This document shows, piece after piece, positions 47,101-58,075 of a stretch of 64,000 bases of DNA; position 1 is the stretch's first letter; each line of letters opens with the position of its first letter. Origin of the DNA: Gordius sp. MW1 (taxonomy: Eukaryota > Nematomorpha > Gordioida > Gordea > Gordiidae); NCBI GenBank assembly GCA_964036665.1, contig OZ038527.1:22601901-22665900 (forward strand), read 5' to 3'. The position numbers and the translations under genes are program-made. Under the pieces are notes generated by a model. That model made no database searches. It saw only the letters and a list, made by a program, of their open reading frames with translations, and was not told the origin of the DNA.

Positions 47101-47262
47101 GAGGACGACCCCGTGTCACGTGGAAAGGGCAAGTCGATAAAGTTATGAAAACTAAAGAGATTAGTCAAGACATGGCACTCACCCGGTCAAGATGGAATAG
47201 ACTCATCAAAACAAACCCCACCAATGTGGGACCAAATAACTGATCAAGAAGAAGAAGAAGAG
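44170..47262 (+). mobile_element. Young full-length-looking RTE-type retrotransposon
   Basis: A 3,093-bp insertion flanked by a perfect 15-bp duplication TAATGGCTAAAAATA (44155-44169 and 47263-47277). It ends with a short AAGAAGAAGAAGAAG microsatellite instead of a long poly-A, typical of RTE elements. Base composition (GC-richer) contrasts with the surrounding DNA. It inserted into the Ginger-like element, so it is the youngest layer of this nest. Confidence 0.95.
44414..47243 (+). pseudogene. RTE endonuclease-reverse transcriptase ORF, one frameshift
   Basis: The product nicks target DNA (APE-type endonuclease) and copies its RNA there. The first frame starts MRITCWNVGTLTGKS and includes CLQETRWNG (catalytic E) and GSPNRRNGVGIVLK. 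Near 44617-44621 there is a one-base shift into the 873-codon frame from 44622. That frame has GADFNAHVG (about residues 68-76), SQIDYLL and QHRPLVMDL (catalytic H) completing the endonuclease. RT follows: GPDGIPMEAL, YRGIKL, FIDLEKAYDTV (about 527), GLHQGSALSPFLF and LYADDIVLC (about 617). It ends in KRGRGRPRVTWKG. Everything after the shift is intact to the stop, so only one base separates it from an open frame of about 940 codons. The ATG at 44622 is not a real start. Confidence 0.95.
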
Positions 47263-47455
47263 TAATGGCTAAAAATATATATTTATTAAAATAATATTAT
47301 CAATATCATTATTTTATATTATAACAGCTTTATCAGATGCAAAATAAATTTAATAAGCTAAATTTATATAGATTGGATTAAAAACAAATATATGACACCT
47401 AAGATCATCAGGGATTATAAGATCCTGTATATAAAATAATTATTTAAGTTCCCCA

Positions 47456-47920
47456 CTGTTTTTATAATAGTTTAAAAAACTTAATACATATAAATTAATT
47501 GAATTTGTTTAGAATAGTTTAAAAAACTTAATACATATAAATTAATTGAATTTTTTTATAATAGTTTAAAAAACTTTATATTGTCTACAATAAAATTTTA
47601 ATAACCGATATTATTTATAAAAAAATCAAAAATATTTAAAAAGTATTAAACAAAAAATATTCCATAAAAATATAAATATTTAATCAAGCTTAATTTATAT
47701 TATGTTAAACCTTTGTTAAAAAATCTTAACAAAATTAATGTATAACAAACCACGATTACAGATATAATTTATATAAAAAACAATATATTTTAAAAATATT
47801 AAAACAAAAAAATATTACATAAAATTAAATATTTAATGAAGCTTAATTTATATTATGTTAAACCTTTATTAAAAAATCTTAACAAAATTATTGTATAACA
47901 AACCACAATTTTTGATTGAC
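47456..47920. repeat. Two subterminal tandem repeat sets
   Basis: A 56-bp unit (AGTTTAAAAAACTTAATACA and TAAATTAATTGAATTT) occurs about 2.5 times at 47463-47578. A unit of about 150 bp (AAGCTTAATTTATATTATGT, AAAAATCTTAACAAAATTA) occurs twice at 47630-47915. Both lie in the right part of the Ginger-like element. Confidence 0.85.
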
Positions 47921-48019
47921 ATTTATACCAGCCTACAATAATCTTTTTTGCAATTATAGTGCAGAAATACATGATTGACGAGTTACGCGATATCAAACGT
48001 ACGCGAATTGACCATTACA

Positions 48020-48400
48020 CCTGGGAAGAGAGGAAGAGGACCGTATCGGTGCATTCGACCAAAGTTTAACTGACCAAATATCTATGAATGTCTATGAATA
48101 TTTAACGAAAATGCTCCTTGAAAGGGGTTTACAGAGACTAAAACGTTAGGGTTAGTGTTTTAGGTCGGGGTTTTAGGTTAGGGTTAGGGTTAGATGCACA
48201 CATTTCAATCGACAAATGCATTTTCGTAGACATTCGTAGACATTTATTTGTTTTTTGGTCAAATGCAACTGATCAAGAGGATGACCTCGTGTCACGTGAA
48301 AAGGGCAATTCGACAAAGTTATAACTAAGCAGATTATTTAAGACATGGCACTTACCCGATCAAGATAAAAAAAAACTCATCAAAACAACCCCACCCTTGA
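48020..48400 (+). pseudogene. Old RTE 3' fragment, right part
   Basis: The fragment broken at 42525 resumes with GGGAAGAGAGGAAGAGGA, is interrupted by the MITE at 48042-48274, then continues GACCTCGTGTCACGTG and GACATGGCACTTACCC up to about 48395, matching 47090-47225 of the young element. Confidence 0.85.
48042..48274. mobile_element. 234-bp MITE family, copy 2
   Basis: CGTATCGGTGCATTCGACC to GCAACTGATC, 233 bp, very similar to 4651-4884. Flanked by AAGAGGAC (48034-48041) and AAGAGGAT (48275-48282), one mismatch in 8. It contains GGTTAGGGTTAGGGTTAG, a telomere-like run also present, more degenerate, in copy 1. Confidence 0.9.
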
Positions 48401-49562
48401 TAATGCTAAAGAGATTTAACAATGGATGCCTAAAGTAAGTACCTTATCCCAGAATTCTCATTTTTAGGAACATTAATAACATAGCTTAAGTTCGGCATTT
48501 AATAATATAAATTGTGATAAGTTAAAATAAAACATTTTTTAAGCACATGAAAATTTTTTTAATGCGAATAATGAATGCAAATAATCAATTAATTATGTCT
48601 TGATTACCAGTACGGGAAAGTGCCCTGTTTAAATCTGTAATGGTAAATAATTTAATTGAGATCAATCTTAGGCAGATATAAAAATAACGTTAGATATTTA
48701 ATTATTTTAAGCTTAAAACCTGTATTGTTTTTCACCTTTGACCCTAATAAAACAAATTTAAAAAGTTAATAGGAGTTTACCTAGTTATTAAAAATATGAA
48801 ATGAATTGGGTTACTTATTTTTTCTAATTCATATTTTAAGTCTTCAAAGCAAAAATAAATTATTCGTAAAATAAATATTGTAAAATAATGGAAATCACAC
48901 TTGAATATTATGATATTAATTACGATCATGTCTTAAAGCTTTAAAATATTTTCTATTTTTAGCTAGGTTAGTCTAAAATATTTTGAAATAGTAACAAGAT
49001 AAAAATTAATTCAACACACCAGTTTTTCCCAACGATTTAAAGATATTTTTATTGAATGTAGTGTCTGTAATAAATAAGTATAAATTAGATATGAATTATA
49101 ATTAAAAATTGTTTTAAGATATTTTTTACCTAGATACCAAATATCAAGCGATTTAATATTTTAAAAATTGCCAAGAAAAAATTAAGATTGTTAAGATTCT
49201 ATTGTATCTTAATATAAGTGGAGTTAGCAAGCACAACTATATAAGATATTTCCTTTATTTGATGGTCTTTAATTACGACATAGGCTTGCAAATTTTATAA
49301 ATATAACTTTCAATTTAGATTTAGCCTTTTTAACACTTAAAATCTGCCTTCAATTTTGTTTAGCCTACTAGTAATAATTGTGTAATAATTGATTTATTGA
49401 TTAACCCGACGAGGTTTCCTCTTCCACTTGTCCTAAATAATTGTTATATAATGTTTTGAGCATACGCGTATTAATCGCCATGATTTCTATATTACTTTTA
49501 AGTTGCAAGACTGCAAATTTGGAGGAATAAAGCAAACATTAAAGTATTTATCTGTATTGTAA
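48401..49562. other. AT-rich DNA, nothing recognised
   Basis: No coding frame, inverted termini or tandem array was found on either strand. Confidence 0.55.
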
Positions 49563-49716
49563 AATGGGCGTAGCCAGAATTCAAAACTAGAGGGGGCAAT
49601 AATACTTCAGATAGGTAAAAGACTTTGAAGGTGGGTATTTAGAGGGAGGCGAAATTGAGATTTAAATCTAATCATAATTTAATTGGGGGGGGGGGGGGGG
49701 GTCTGGCTATGCCATG
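49563..49716. mobile_element. G-rich GCGTAGCC-family TIR element
   Basis: ATGGGCGTAGCCAGAATTC at the left and TCTGGCTATGCCATG at the right, with an uninterrupted G run of about 18 just inside the right end and AGAGGGGGCAATAAT inside the left. The target duplication is unclear. Confidence 0.75.
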
Positions 49717-50092
49717 AACTTAATAGATTTAAAATGCCTACCCATATCATATAGTTGTCCTGCAAACATAATAAAAAAAATTTATATTTAATGAATTAAA
49801 TGATATTATTAAAATATTAATAAAAATTGTTTACTATTTCCCCTGAAAACTATAATATCTAAAAAGAATATATTATAATTATGTACAGGATTATTCTTAC
49901 CCACGCAATCCACTATTTATGTTTATAAATATTATATTCAGTAAATAAAGGTTATAATACTTGAACTTACAAAACCTTTGGTATTCATTTTGAAGAACTA
50001 AAGCACAAAAAATTAGTGTAATTTTAATTACAAGCCTCATTATATTTTGGACTTACGGTGTATACCTAAAAGCAAATACAGAAATAAAAATG

Positions 50093-50275
50093 TAAATAAA
50101 ACTCGGGCCTTCGGCCCTCGTGGGAAGGGGAAGAGGGGAATGGGAGTAGGGGAAGGGAAGGGGGCAAGGGAAGGGGGATCTCTTCTATACTCCGTATAAA
50201 CGTAGCATATTTGCTATGCAATTTATGGGCGAGAAAGGTGGGAAGGGGCGAGAATGCCTATAGGGGGGTATTAAA
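50093..50275. repeat. Purine-rich module A, copy 1
   Basis: CTCGGGCCTTCGGCCCTCG opens the module (a GGGCC/GGCCC hairpin). Long GGGAAGGGG purine runs follow, then TTGCTATGCAATTTATGGGC and GAATGCCTATAGGGGGGTAT. Other copies are at 51170-51375, 54952-55120 and, inverted, 58340-58572. No coding capacity; the Pro/Ser-rich frames it generates are artefacts. Confidence 0.85.
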
Positions 50276-50754
50276 TGCAAAATAATTAGTTAATTAGTTA
50301 TAGGCCCTTGTAGGGGAGGGCATAGCGTAATTATCAATGTTAACCAATTTAAAAACGAAAAAAAAATTTCGATTTATTTGGCCAATGGTCATTTTTTCCA
50401 TTGGTCAGTAGCCTGCGGACGATCAAAAAGTCATATTATCAATGGTATTAACAAGAACAAAATATTAATTTAATTTAAAAAAAAATAAAAATTTTGCCCT
50501 CTCCGGGATTCGAACCCACATCAGTAAAGACATAGGCCTTTTGTAGGGGCACAGGGATCCATATCAGTAGAGGCATAGGCCCTCGTAGGGGAGTGCATAG
50601 GGTAATTATCAATGTTAACCAATTCAAAAATATGACTTTTTGGCCGTCCGCTGGCTACTGACCAATGGAAAAAATGACCATTGGCCAAATAAATCGTACT
50701 TTTTTTATCAATGTTATTAACATGAACAATATATTAATTTAATTTAAAAAAAAT

Positions 50755-50850
50755 TAAAAATTTTGCCCTCTCCGGGATTCGAACCCACATCCGTAAAGGC
50801 ATCTGTTTACAAGCCGGCGCTATAACCCAACACACCATGCTGGTTTTAAA
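50755..50850 (-). mobile_element. tRNA-derived SINE-like head, best-preserved copy
   Basis: The minus strand reads ATGGTGTGTTGGGTTATAGC (A-box/D-arm-like), then GGCTTGTAAACAGATGCC, then GTGGGTTCGAATCCCGGAG (perfect B box with paired T arm), followed by GAGGGC and an A/T-rich tail. The anticodon arm position is plausible, but the 5' acceptor strand is not convincingly paired. I read it as a SINE head or tRNA relic rather than a functional tRNA. A diverged partner lies at 51045-51120 (GGCGCCAGCTTTG...CAGGTTCAAGCC). Confidence 0.5.
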
Positions 50851-51169
50851 ATGGTAGAAGTTTTTATGTTATTTATATAGATAATGAAATAATACCATAA
50901 ATTGCATAGCAATTAAAAGTTGTGTTTTATGTTTAAAAAATCAATATATTTTATCGGTCAGTAGCCAGCGGACGGTCAAAAAGTCATATTATAATGGTAT
51001 TAACAAGAACAAAATATTAATTTAATTTAAAAAAATTAAAAAAAAAATTCGTCCCCTCCCTGGCTTGAACCTGACACCTCCAGGTCACAAAGCTGGCGCC
51101 AATAACTTGGTGGACGACGGACAACGGACAACCAAAAACAAGTTCATAAATTGCATAGCAATTAATTAA

Positions 51170-51375
51170 ACTCGGGCCTTCGGCCCTCGTGGGAAGGGGG
51201 AGAAGGGAAGGGGAAGGAGGAAGGGCAGGGGGGGAAGGGAAGGGGGGGGGGGTGAAGGGAAGGGGGGGGGGACTTATCTATACTCCGTATAAACGTAGCA
51301 TATTTGCTATGCAATTTATGGGAGAGAAAGGTGGAAAGGGGCGAGAATGCCTATAGGGGGGTATTAAATGCAAAA
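51170..51375. repeat. Purine-rich module A, copy 2
   Basis: Same layout as 50093-50275, with longer G runs (GGGAAGGGGGGGGGGGTG) and the shared ACTCCGTATAAACGTAGCAT and ATGCCTATAGGGGGGTAT. It directly follows an AATTGCATAGCAATTAA junction at about 51150. Confidence 0.85.
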
Positions 51376-52089
51376 TGATTAGTTAATTATTTATACAAAT
51401 TTTCCATTTAATTACAAAAAAAATTTGCCCATCCGGGATTCGGACCCACATCAGTAGAGGCATAAGCCTTTGTAGGGGCACAGGGACCCATATCATTAGA
51501 GGCATACGCCCTGGGGAGGGCTTAGGGTAATTAACAATGTTAACTTATTCAAAAACGAAAAAAAACTTTCGATTCATAATTTGGCTAATGGTCATTTTTT
51601 TATTGGTCAGTAGCCAGCGGACGGCCAAAAAGTCCTATTATCAATGTTATTTATAAGAACAAAATATTAATTTAATTGAGAAAAAATAAAATATTCGTCC
51701 TCCCCCGGGATTGAACACGAACCTCCACGTTAGGAAGCTGGTTAAAATAACTTGCTAGACATTAGACATCATCGGACGGACAACAAAAAACGAGCCCATA
51801 AATTGCATAGTAATTAATAACCTCAAACAGTAGTGGTATGAATGGGAATAAGATCGTGGATTTTAAAGATATACTACAACCGCAAGCAACATCTATCAGG
51901 CCCCACATGAGCTGTTAGGTAGGTATCGATTTTCTATTTTATTTTTACTCGCTCAAATAACTAACGCCTCTGTACAATGTTGAATTAAAAATTAACTAAA
52001 AATTTACAAGGTCATCTCATTTGCTATATTTTTTACGTTTCTTTATAAACCTATTATTAATTTTCAAGGTTCAGTAATTAAATATAATA

Positions 52090-52265
52090 ACGAACGCGGG
52101 GTAACACAGCGAGGGAAATAGAGATGAGGGGTGGGGCACCTCTAATGGATTAATTTAAAAATCGATTAAAAACAGTGAAGAGTAAAGCGAGGGAGATAGA
52201 GATGAGGGGTGGGGCACCTATTATGCATTAATTAAAAAATCGATAAAACCTGAATAGGGAGGGTT
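52090..52265. repeat. GATAGAGATGAGGGGTGGGG module, two copies
   Basis: AGCGAGGGAAATAGAGATGA and AGCGAGGGAGATAGAGATGA, each followed by GGGGTGGGGCACCT and an ATTAATTTAAAAATCG-like AT tail. The same module recurs inverted at 56700-56770 and twice at 58625-58745. Confidence 0.8.
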
Positions 52266-52379
52266 CGGGTGTGTTATAAAATGATGCCAATTTTTTTTTG
52301 GAAGCTATGCATGATATTGCATAAGTGACTCCACTGTTGACTTTTAAAGTATATTTATGGAACGGCCCAGTAAAAAATT

Positions 52380-52490
52380 AAATTTTCGCGCAGTAGAAAA
52401 TTCAAATGCACAGTAAAATAATCAAATGCACAGTAAAATATTCAAATGCACAGTAAAATAATTAAATGCTCAGTAAAAAAAATAATATTC
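52380..52490. repeat. Short tandem repeat with CAGTAAAATA...CAAATGCA unit
   Basis: A unit of about 20-21 bp (CACAGTAAAATAATCAAATG) occurs four to five times with minor changes. Confidence 0.8.
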
Positions 52491-52990
52491 TATTAAATTT
52501 ATAAGAAATATATTATGAGAAGGAGGGGGGGGGGCAATTGCCCATGTTTCCTCCTAGCTATGCCCTTGATAATACTTGAAGTTAGAGTGACGAAAGGGGA
52601 TTGTAAAACAATATGCAAACAAATGGAAATTCAACTAACAATGATACAACAATTTTGCCTCAAAGTTTTTGTGTCTTATAAAAGATCATTGTTATTTTAT
52701 TTAATATTTTTTTTTAACCCAAACCATATTTAAATAAATTGCCATGTTATAAAGTCATTATTTCATCAAATTATGTGTTAAATTTTATAAGCCTAGATAT
52801 TAGATAAAGATAATTACAAAACCACGTTTTATCTCCATAAAACCATATGTAATAAATAATTTTAAATAATGTTTCAAATGTTAGTAAGAAGCAATATATT
52901 TATTTCATAAAATAACCGATAAAATTATATTTTAAACTTGTCTTAAAATGACTAAAATTATCTAACATAGCTATAAATGCATAAATCGCA
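52491..52990. other. AT-rich DNA with a G-rich TIR element end
   Basis: AGGAGGGGGGGGGGCAATTG near 52508-52527 and CCTCCTAGCTATGCCC near 52550-52566 look like a collapsed GCGTAGCC-family copy. The rest has no recognisable feature. Confidence 0.45.
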
Positions 52991-54500
52991 AATAGAGACG
53001 AAAAAAAACGAAAAAAAAAATTTCAAATCACAATTTGGCCAATGGTCATTCTTTTTATTGGTCAGTACCAAGAGACGATTTATAAACACATACGAGTCAA
53101 AAAAAAACGAAAAATAAATTTGATTCACACTTTATTCAATGGTGATTTTTTTCCATTGGTCAGCAGGCAGCGGACGGCCAAAAAGCCATATTATCAATGG
53201 TATTAACAAATACAATATAATAATTAGAAAAAAAAACGAAAAAAAAATTCGAATTACAATTTGGCCAATGGTGATTTTTTTCCAGCCAATGGTGATTTTT
53301 TTCCAGTGGTCAGTACCAAGAAACGGTCTATAAATACATACGAGTCAAAAAAAACGAAAAAAAAATTCGAATCAAATTTTAGCCAATGATCATTTTTTCC
53401 ATTGGTCAGTAGGCAGGGCACGGTCAAAAAGTCATATTATCAATGATATTAACAAGAACAATATATTAATTTAAATTAAAAAAAGTACCCTCTCCGGGAT
53501 TCGAACCCACATTAGTAGAGGCATAAGCATTTTAGGTGCAGCAGCCAGCGGACGACAAAAAGACATATTATCAATGGTATTAACATAAATAATATATTAA
53601 TTAGAAAAAAAAACGAAAAAAAATTCCGATTTACAATTTGGCCAATGGTCATTTTTTTCCATTGGTCAGTAGTCAGGGCACGGTTAAAAAGTCATATTAT
53701 CAAGGGTATTAACAAGAACAATATATTAATTTAATTTAAAAAATAAATAAAAATTTTGCCCTCTCCGGAATTCGAACCCACATTAGTAAAGGCATAGGGT
53801 TAGGTATCGGGCGTATCAGTATAGGCATAGGCCCTTGTAGGAGAGGCCATGGGGTAATTATCAATGTTAACCAATTCAAAACGGAAAAAAAAATTCGATT
53901 CACATTTTGGCCAATGGTCATTTTTTTCATTGGTCAGTAGCCAGCAAACGACCAAAAAGCCATATTATCAATGGTATTAACAAGAACAATATATTAATTT
54001 AATTTAAAAAATTAATAAAAATTTTGCCCTCTCCGGGATTCGAACCCACATTAGTAAAGGCATAGGGTGTGGTAAGGGGCACAGGGACCCATATCAGTAA
54101 AGGCATAGGCTTTTGTAAGGGGCACAGGGACCCATATCAGTAGAGGCGTAGGCCCTTGTAGGAAAGGGCATATATTCAAAGACGAAAAAATACCATAAAT
54201 TGCATATAGCAATTAAAAATTTCGATTTATTTGGCCAATGGTCATTTTTTTCATTGGTCAGTAGCCAGCGGACGGTCAAAAATTTATATTATCAATGGTA
54301 TTAACAAGAACAATATATTAATTTAATTTAAAAAAATTAAAAAAGAAATCCGTCCTCTCCTTGGCTTGAACCCGGGATCTCCAGGATACAAAACTGGCGC
54401 CAATAACTTGGTGGACAACGGACAACCAAAAACGAGCCCATAAATTGCATAGCAATTAATAGTAAATTTTTAAATCGAACAATTCTCAAGTTTATAAAGC

Positions 54501-54545
54501 AGGCGCGTAGCCCATTTTTTTAGTGACGAGTGGGGGGGGGGCGTT
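54501..54545. mobile_element. End of a CAGGCGCGTAGCC-type element
   Basis: CAGGCGCGTAGCCCATTT followed by a G run resembles the left end of the complete 279-bp copy at 62969-63247. The right end is not found. Confidence 0.45.
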
Positions 54546-55349
54546 CTTAAAAAATTAAATTTATATTATCGTAAAATACAAATTTCAAGTTGAATTTTAT
54601 TAGTATTTTAATTTCCCAGCGATAGTTTATCTAAATTTTCCTTTAAGCTAACAACCAATTTGCGAAAAATGTCAATAATGCGAGTGATTTGTTCGAGTAA
54701 GTTTTTAGTATCATGCGCGTTGTAAAACTTCGCCCATCCGTTCATATGGTTATCGGTGGCCAAACAATATATAAAAAGGGTCTTAAAGATATTACAGCTT
54801 CAGAACATTCTATGGGCTACACGATTCAATACCTTGAGACAATTTCATATGCTATAAATAAAATTATGATAGCATAAATGTTTGGACCCTTTATACTACC
54901 TAAATACACTCAGGCTCACCCAAAATTTCTTTTATATTGTCTGCAAAATAATTAACTCGGGCCTTTGGCCGTGGGAAGGGGGAGAAGGGAAGGGAAGAGG
55001 GGAAGGGAAGGGGGGACGACTCATCTGTACTTCGTATAAATGTATCATATTTGCTATGCAATTTATGGGCGAGAAAGGTGGGAAGGGGCGAGAATGCCTA
55101 TAGGGGGGTATTAAATGTATTATTTATATAAATTTTCCATTTATAGGCAAAATGTAATATAGGCAAAATGTAATATAGGCAAGGGTTAGGGTTAGATTTA
55201 GTGTTTGCATCTAGTTGCGTATTACATTCGTTTTTATGGCCTTTAGTGATTATGGGTCTAACAAACATTATATTATAAAACATCACAATGTTAAGAATTT
55301 GCAGAATTGTTGGGAGAAATTTTTTGTTGAATTTGAACAATTTTTAATT

Positions 55350-56545
55350 AAAAAAATCAAAAATTTGGCCAATGGTCATTTTTTCTCCATTGGTCAGTAC
55401 CAACAGATACTCTATAAGTCAATGATAGCCAAAAAAACGGAAAAAAAAGTTTGATGCTAACTTTGGCCAATGGTCATTTTTTCCATTGGTCAGCAGCCAG
55501 CACACGGTAAAAGTGGATATAAATTCATAATAGTAAAAAAAAACGAAAAAAAAATTTTCGAATCACATTTTGGCCAATGGTCATTTTTTTCCATTGGTCA
55601 GCAGCTAGGACACGGTAAAAGTGGATATAAATTCATAATAGTCAAAAAAAACGAAAAAAAAGTTTTCGAATCACATTTTGGCCAATGGTCATTTTATTCC
55701 ATTGGTCAGCAGTCAGCGGACGGCCAAAAAGTCATAATAGCAATGGTAGGAACAGGAACAATCATAATAGTCAAAAAAAACGAAAAAAAATTTTGATGCT
55801 CACTTTGGCTAATAGTCATTTTTTTCCATTGGTCAGCAGCCAGCACACGGTAAAAGTGGATATAAATTCATAAGAGTAAAAAAAAACGAAAAAAAAATTT
55901 TCGGAACACATTTTGGCCAATGGTCATTTTTTTCATTGGTCAGCAGCCAAGACACGGTAAAAGTGGATATAAATTCATAATAGTCAGAAAAAACAAAAAA
56001 CAAAATTCGAATTACATTTTAGCCAATGATCATTTTATTCCATTGGTCAGCAGCCAGCGGACGGCCAAAAAGTCATAATAGCAATGGTAGGAACAGGAAC
56101 AATCATAATAGTCAAAAAAAACGAAAGAAAATTTTCAAATCACATTTTGGCCAATGGTCATTTTTTCCATCGGTCAGGAGCCAGCGGACGGCCAAAAATT
56201 CTTATTATCAATGATAGTAACAAGAACAATCATAAGAGTCAAAAAAAACTCCGGGATTCTAACCCAAAAACTACTTAAATTGCATAGCAATTAAAAGGAA
56301 ACAACTTTTATTTATGTTTATTATATAACATTGGTCAGCAGCCAGCGGACGGCCAAAAAGTCATAATAGCAATGGTAGGAACAGGAACAATCATAATAGT
56401 AAAAAAAAACGAAAAAAATAATTTCGATTCACATTTTGGCCAATGGTCATTTTTTCCATCGGTCAGGAGCCAGCGGACGGCCAAAAATTCTTATTATCAA
56501 TGATAGTAACAAGAACAATCATAAGAGTCAAAAAAACTCCGGGAT
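55350..56545 (+). repeat. CCAATGG/CCATTGG tandem array, left arm
   Basis: About nine units of 100-127 bp. Each has TTGGCCAATGGTCATTTT, CCATTGGTCAGCAGCCAG, either GGACGGCCAAAAAGTCATAA or ACACGGTAAAAGTGGATATA, then AATCATAATAGTCAAAAAAA and ACGAAAAAAAATTTTCGAAT. Two unit types (GGACGG and ACACGG) alternate irregularly. Open frames reading MVIFFHWSA-like repeats are a by-product of the array. Confidence 0.9.
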
Positions 56546-56879
56546 TCTAACTAAAAAACTAGTTAAATTGCATAGCAATTAAAAGTAAACAACTTTTAAT
56601 TGCTATGCAATTTATGGGCTCGTTTTTTGGTTGTCCGTTGTCCGTCCGTTGTCTACCCTCCCTATCTATTTGCATTGGGTATATTAGGTTATCGATTTTT
56701 TAAATTAATGCATGAGAAAGAGGTGCCCCACCCCTCATCTCTATCTCCCTCTCTTTCGGCGGGGTCGGGTTTTAATTGCTACGTTAAATTAATGCATAAG
56801 AGTATCTATTCGTTTTTGAATTGGGTAACATTGATATTAATTGCTATAATTACCCTATGCCCTCCACTACAAGGGTTTG

Positions 56880-58075
56880 GGTTAGAATCTCGGAGTTTTT
56901 TTAGCCTCTTATGATTGTTCCTGTTACTACCATTGATAATAAGACTTTTTGGCCGTCTGCTGGCTGCTGACCAATCAAAAAAATGACCATTGGCCAAAAT
57001 ATGAATCCAAGTTTATTTTTTTTTTTTGACTATTATCATTGTTCCTGTTACTACCATTGCTAATACGACTTTTCGGTCGTCCACTACATGCTGACCAAAG
57101 AAAAAATGACCATTGGCCAAAATGTGAATCCAAGTTTATTTTTTCGTTTTTTTTTGACTATTATGATTGTTCCTGTTACTACCATTGCTATTATGACTTT
57201 TTGGCCGTCTGCTGGCTGCTGACCAATGAAAAAATGACCATTGGCCAAAATGTGAATCCAAGTTTATTTTTTCGTTTTTTTTTTATTATTATGATTGTTC
57301 CTGTTACTACTATTGCTATTATGACTTTTTGGCCGTCCGCTGGCTGCTGACCGATGGAAAAAATGACCATTGGCCAAAATGTGATTCCAAGTTTTTTTTT
57401 CGTTTTAGTTTTAACTATTACGATTGTTCTTGTTACTATCATTGATAATAAGACTTTTTGGCGGTCCGCTGGCTGCTGACCAATGAAAAAAATGACCATT
57501 GGCCAAAATGTGAATCCGAGTTTATTTTTTCGTTTTTTTTGACTATTATGATTATTCCTGTTACTACCATTGCTATTATGACTTTTTGGCCGTCCGCTGG
57601 CTCCTGACCGATGGAAAAAATGACCATTGGCCAAAATGTGAATCGAAATTATTTTTTTCGTTTTTTTTGACTATTATGATTGTTCCTGTTCCTACCATTG
57701 CTATTATGTTTTGGCCGTCCGCTGGCTGCTGACTAATGGAATAAAATGACGATTGGCCAAAATGTGATTCGAAATTTTTTTTTCGGTTTTTTTGACTATT
57801 ATGAATTTATATCCACTTTTACCGTGTCCTGGCTGCTGACCAATGGAATAAAATGACTATTGGCCAAGATGTGATTCGAAAATTTTTTCGTTTTTTTTAC
57901 TCTTATGAATTTATATCCATTTTTACCGTGTGCTGGCTGCTGACCGATGGAAAAAAATGACCATTGGCCAAAGTGAGCATCAAATTTTTTTTCCGTTTCT
58001 TTGGCTATCATTGACTTATAGAGTATCTGTTGGTACTGACCAATGGAGAAAGAATGACCATTCGCCAAATTTTTG
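56880..58075 (-). repeat. CCAATGG/CCATTGG tandem array, right arm (inverted)
   Basis: About ten units in inverse orientation (AAAATGACCATTGGCCAAAA, CTGGCTGCTGACCAATG, GACTATTATGATTGTTCCTG). GGACGG-type units lie nearer the centre and ACACGG-type units further out, roughly mirroring the left arm. Confidence 0.9.

Larger units (their letters stand above)
42526..48019. mobile_element. Ginger-like transposon, 5.5 kb, with CCGG/CCTG target duplication
   Basis: Starts TGTAACGTATGAGACG and ends CGCGAATTGACCATTACA. The two ends, about 50 bp each, align as imperfect inverted repeats sharing CGTTTGAKATCGCGTAA and TCGTCAATCA. Flanked by CCGG (42522-42525) and CCTG (48020-48023), and the interrupted RTE fragment rejoins exactly. 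An integrase-like zinc-binding fragment lies inside (43495-43870). Ginger transposons combine Gypsy-like integrase, TGT...ACA ends and short target duplications. Subtracting the later RTE (44170-47262 plus a 15-bp TSD) leaves about 2.4 kb. Confidence 0.75.
50350..54480. repeat. Composite repeat domain: CCAATGG hairpin units with tRNA-like heads
   Basis: The domain is assembled from recurring blocks. (1) GGCCAATGGTCATTTTTT followed by CCATTGGTCAG, a short hairpin. (2) GCCAGCGGACGGCCAAAAAG, then TATCAATGGTATTAACAAG and ATATTAATTTAATTTAAAAA. (3) CTCTCCGGGATTCGAACCC (B box on the minus strand). (4) CATAGGCCCTTGTAGGGG phrases. (5) the junction TAAATTGCATAGCAATTAA. Block order varies and blocks occur in both orientations. 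B-box blocks are at about 50503, 50773, 51433, 53495, 53763 and 54026. No protein gene is present. Confidence 0.8.

Noticed and set aside
44622-47243. RTE protein starting at the ATG at 44622
   Set aside because: That ATG lies inside the endonuclease domain just after a frameshift; the upstream frame carries the true N-terminal part with WNVGTLTGKS and CLQETRW.
48150-48200. Interstitial telomere or chromosome fusion scar (TTAGGG repeats)
   Set aside because: The repeats lie inside a MITE with defined ends and duplication, and recur in the second copy at 4651-4884.
50755-50850. Functional tRNA gene
   Set aside because: The B box is perfect but the acceptor stem is not convincingly paired, and the unit recurs many times with decay, as expected of SINE heads.
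55470-57634. Several 60-147 codon open frames reading MVIFFHWSA or similar repeats
   Set aside because: They arise from the CCAATGG tandem array in several frames and both strands; composition follows the DNA repeat and no start or domain is conserved.
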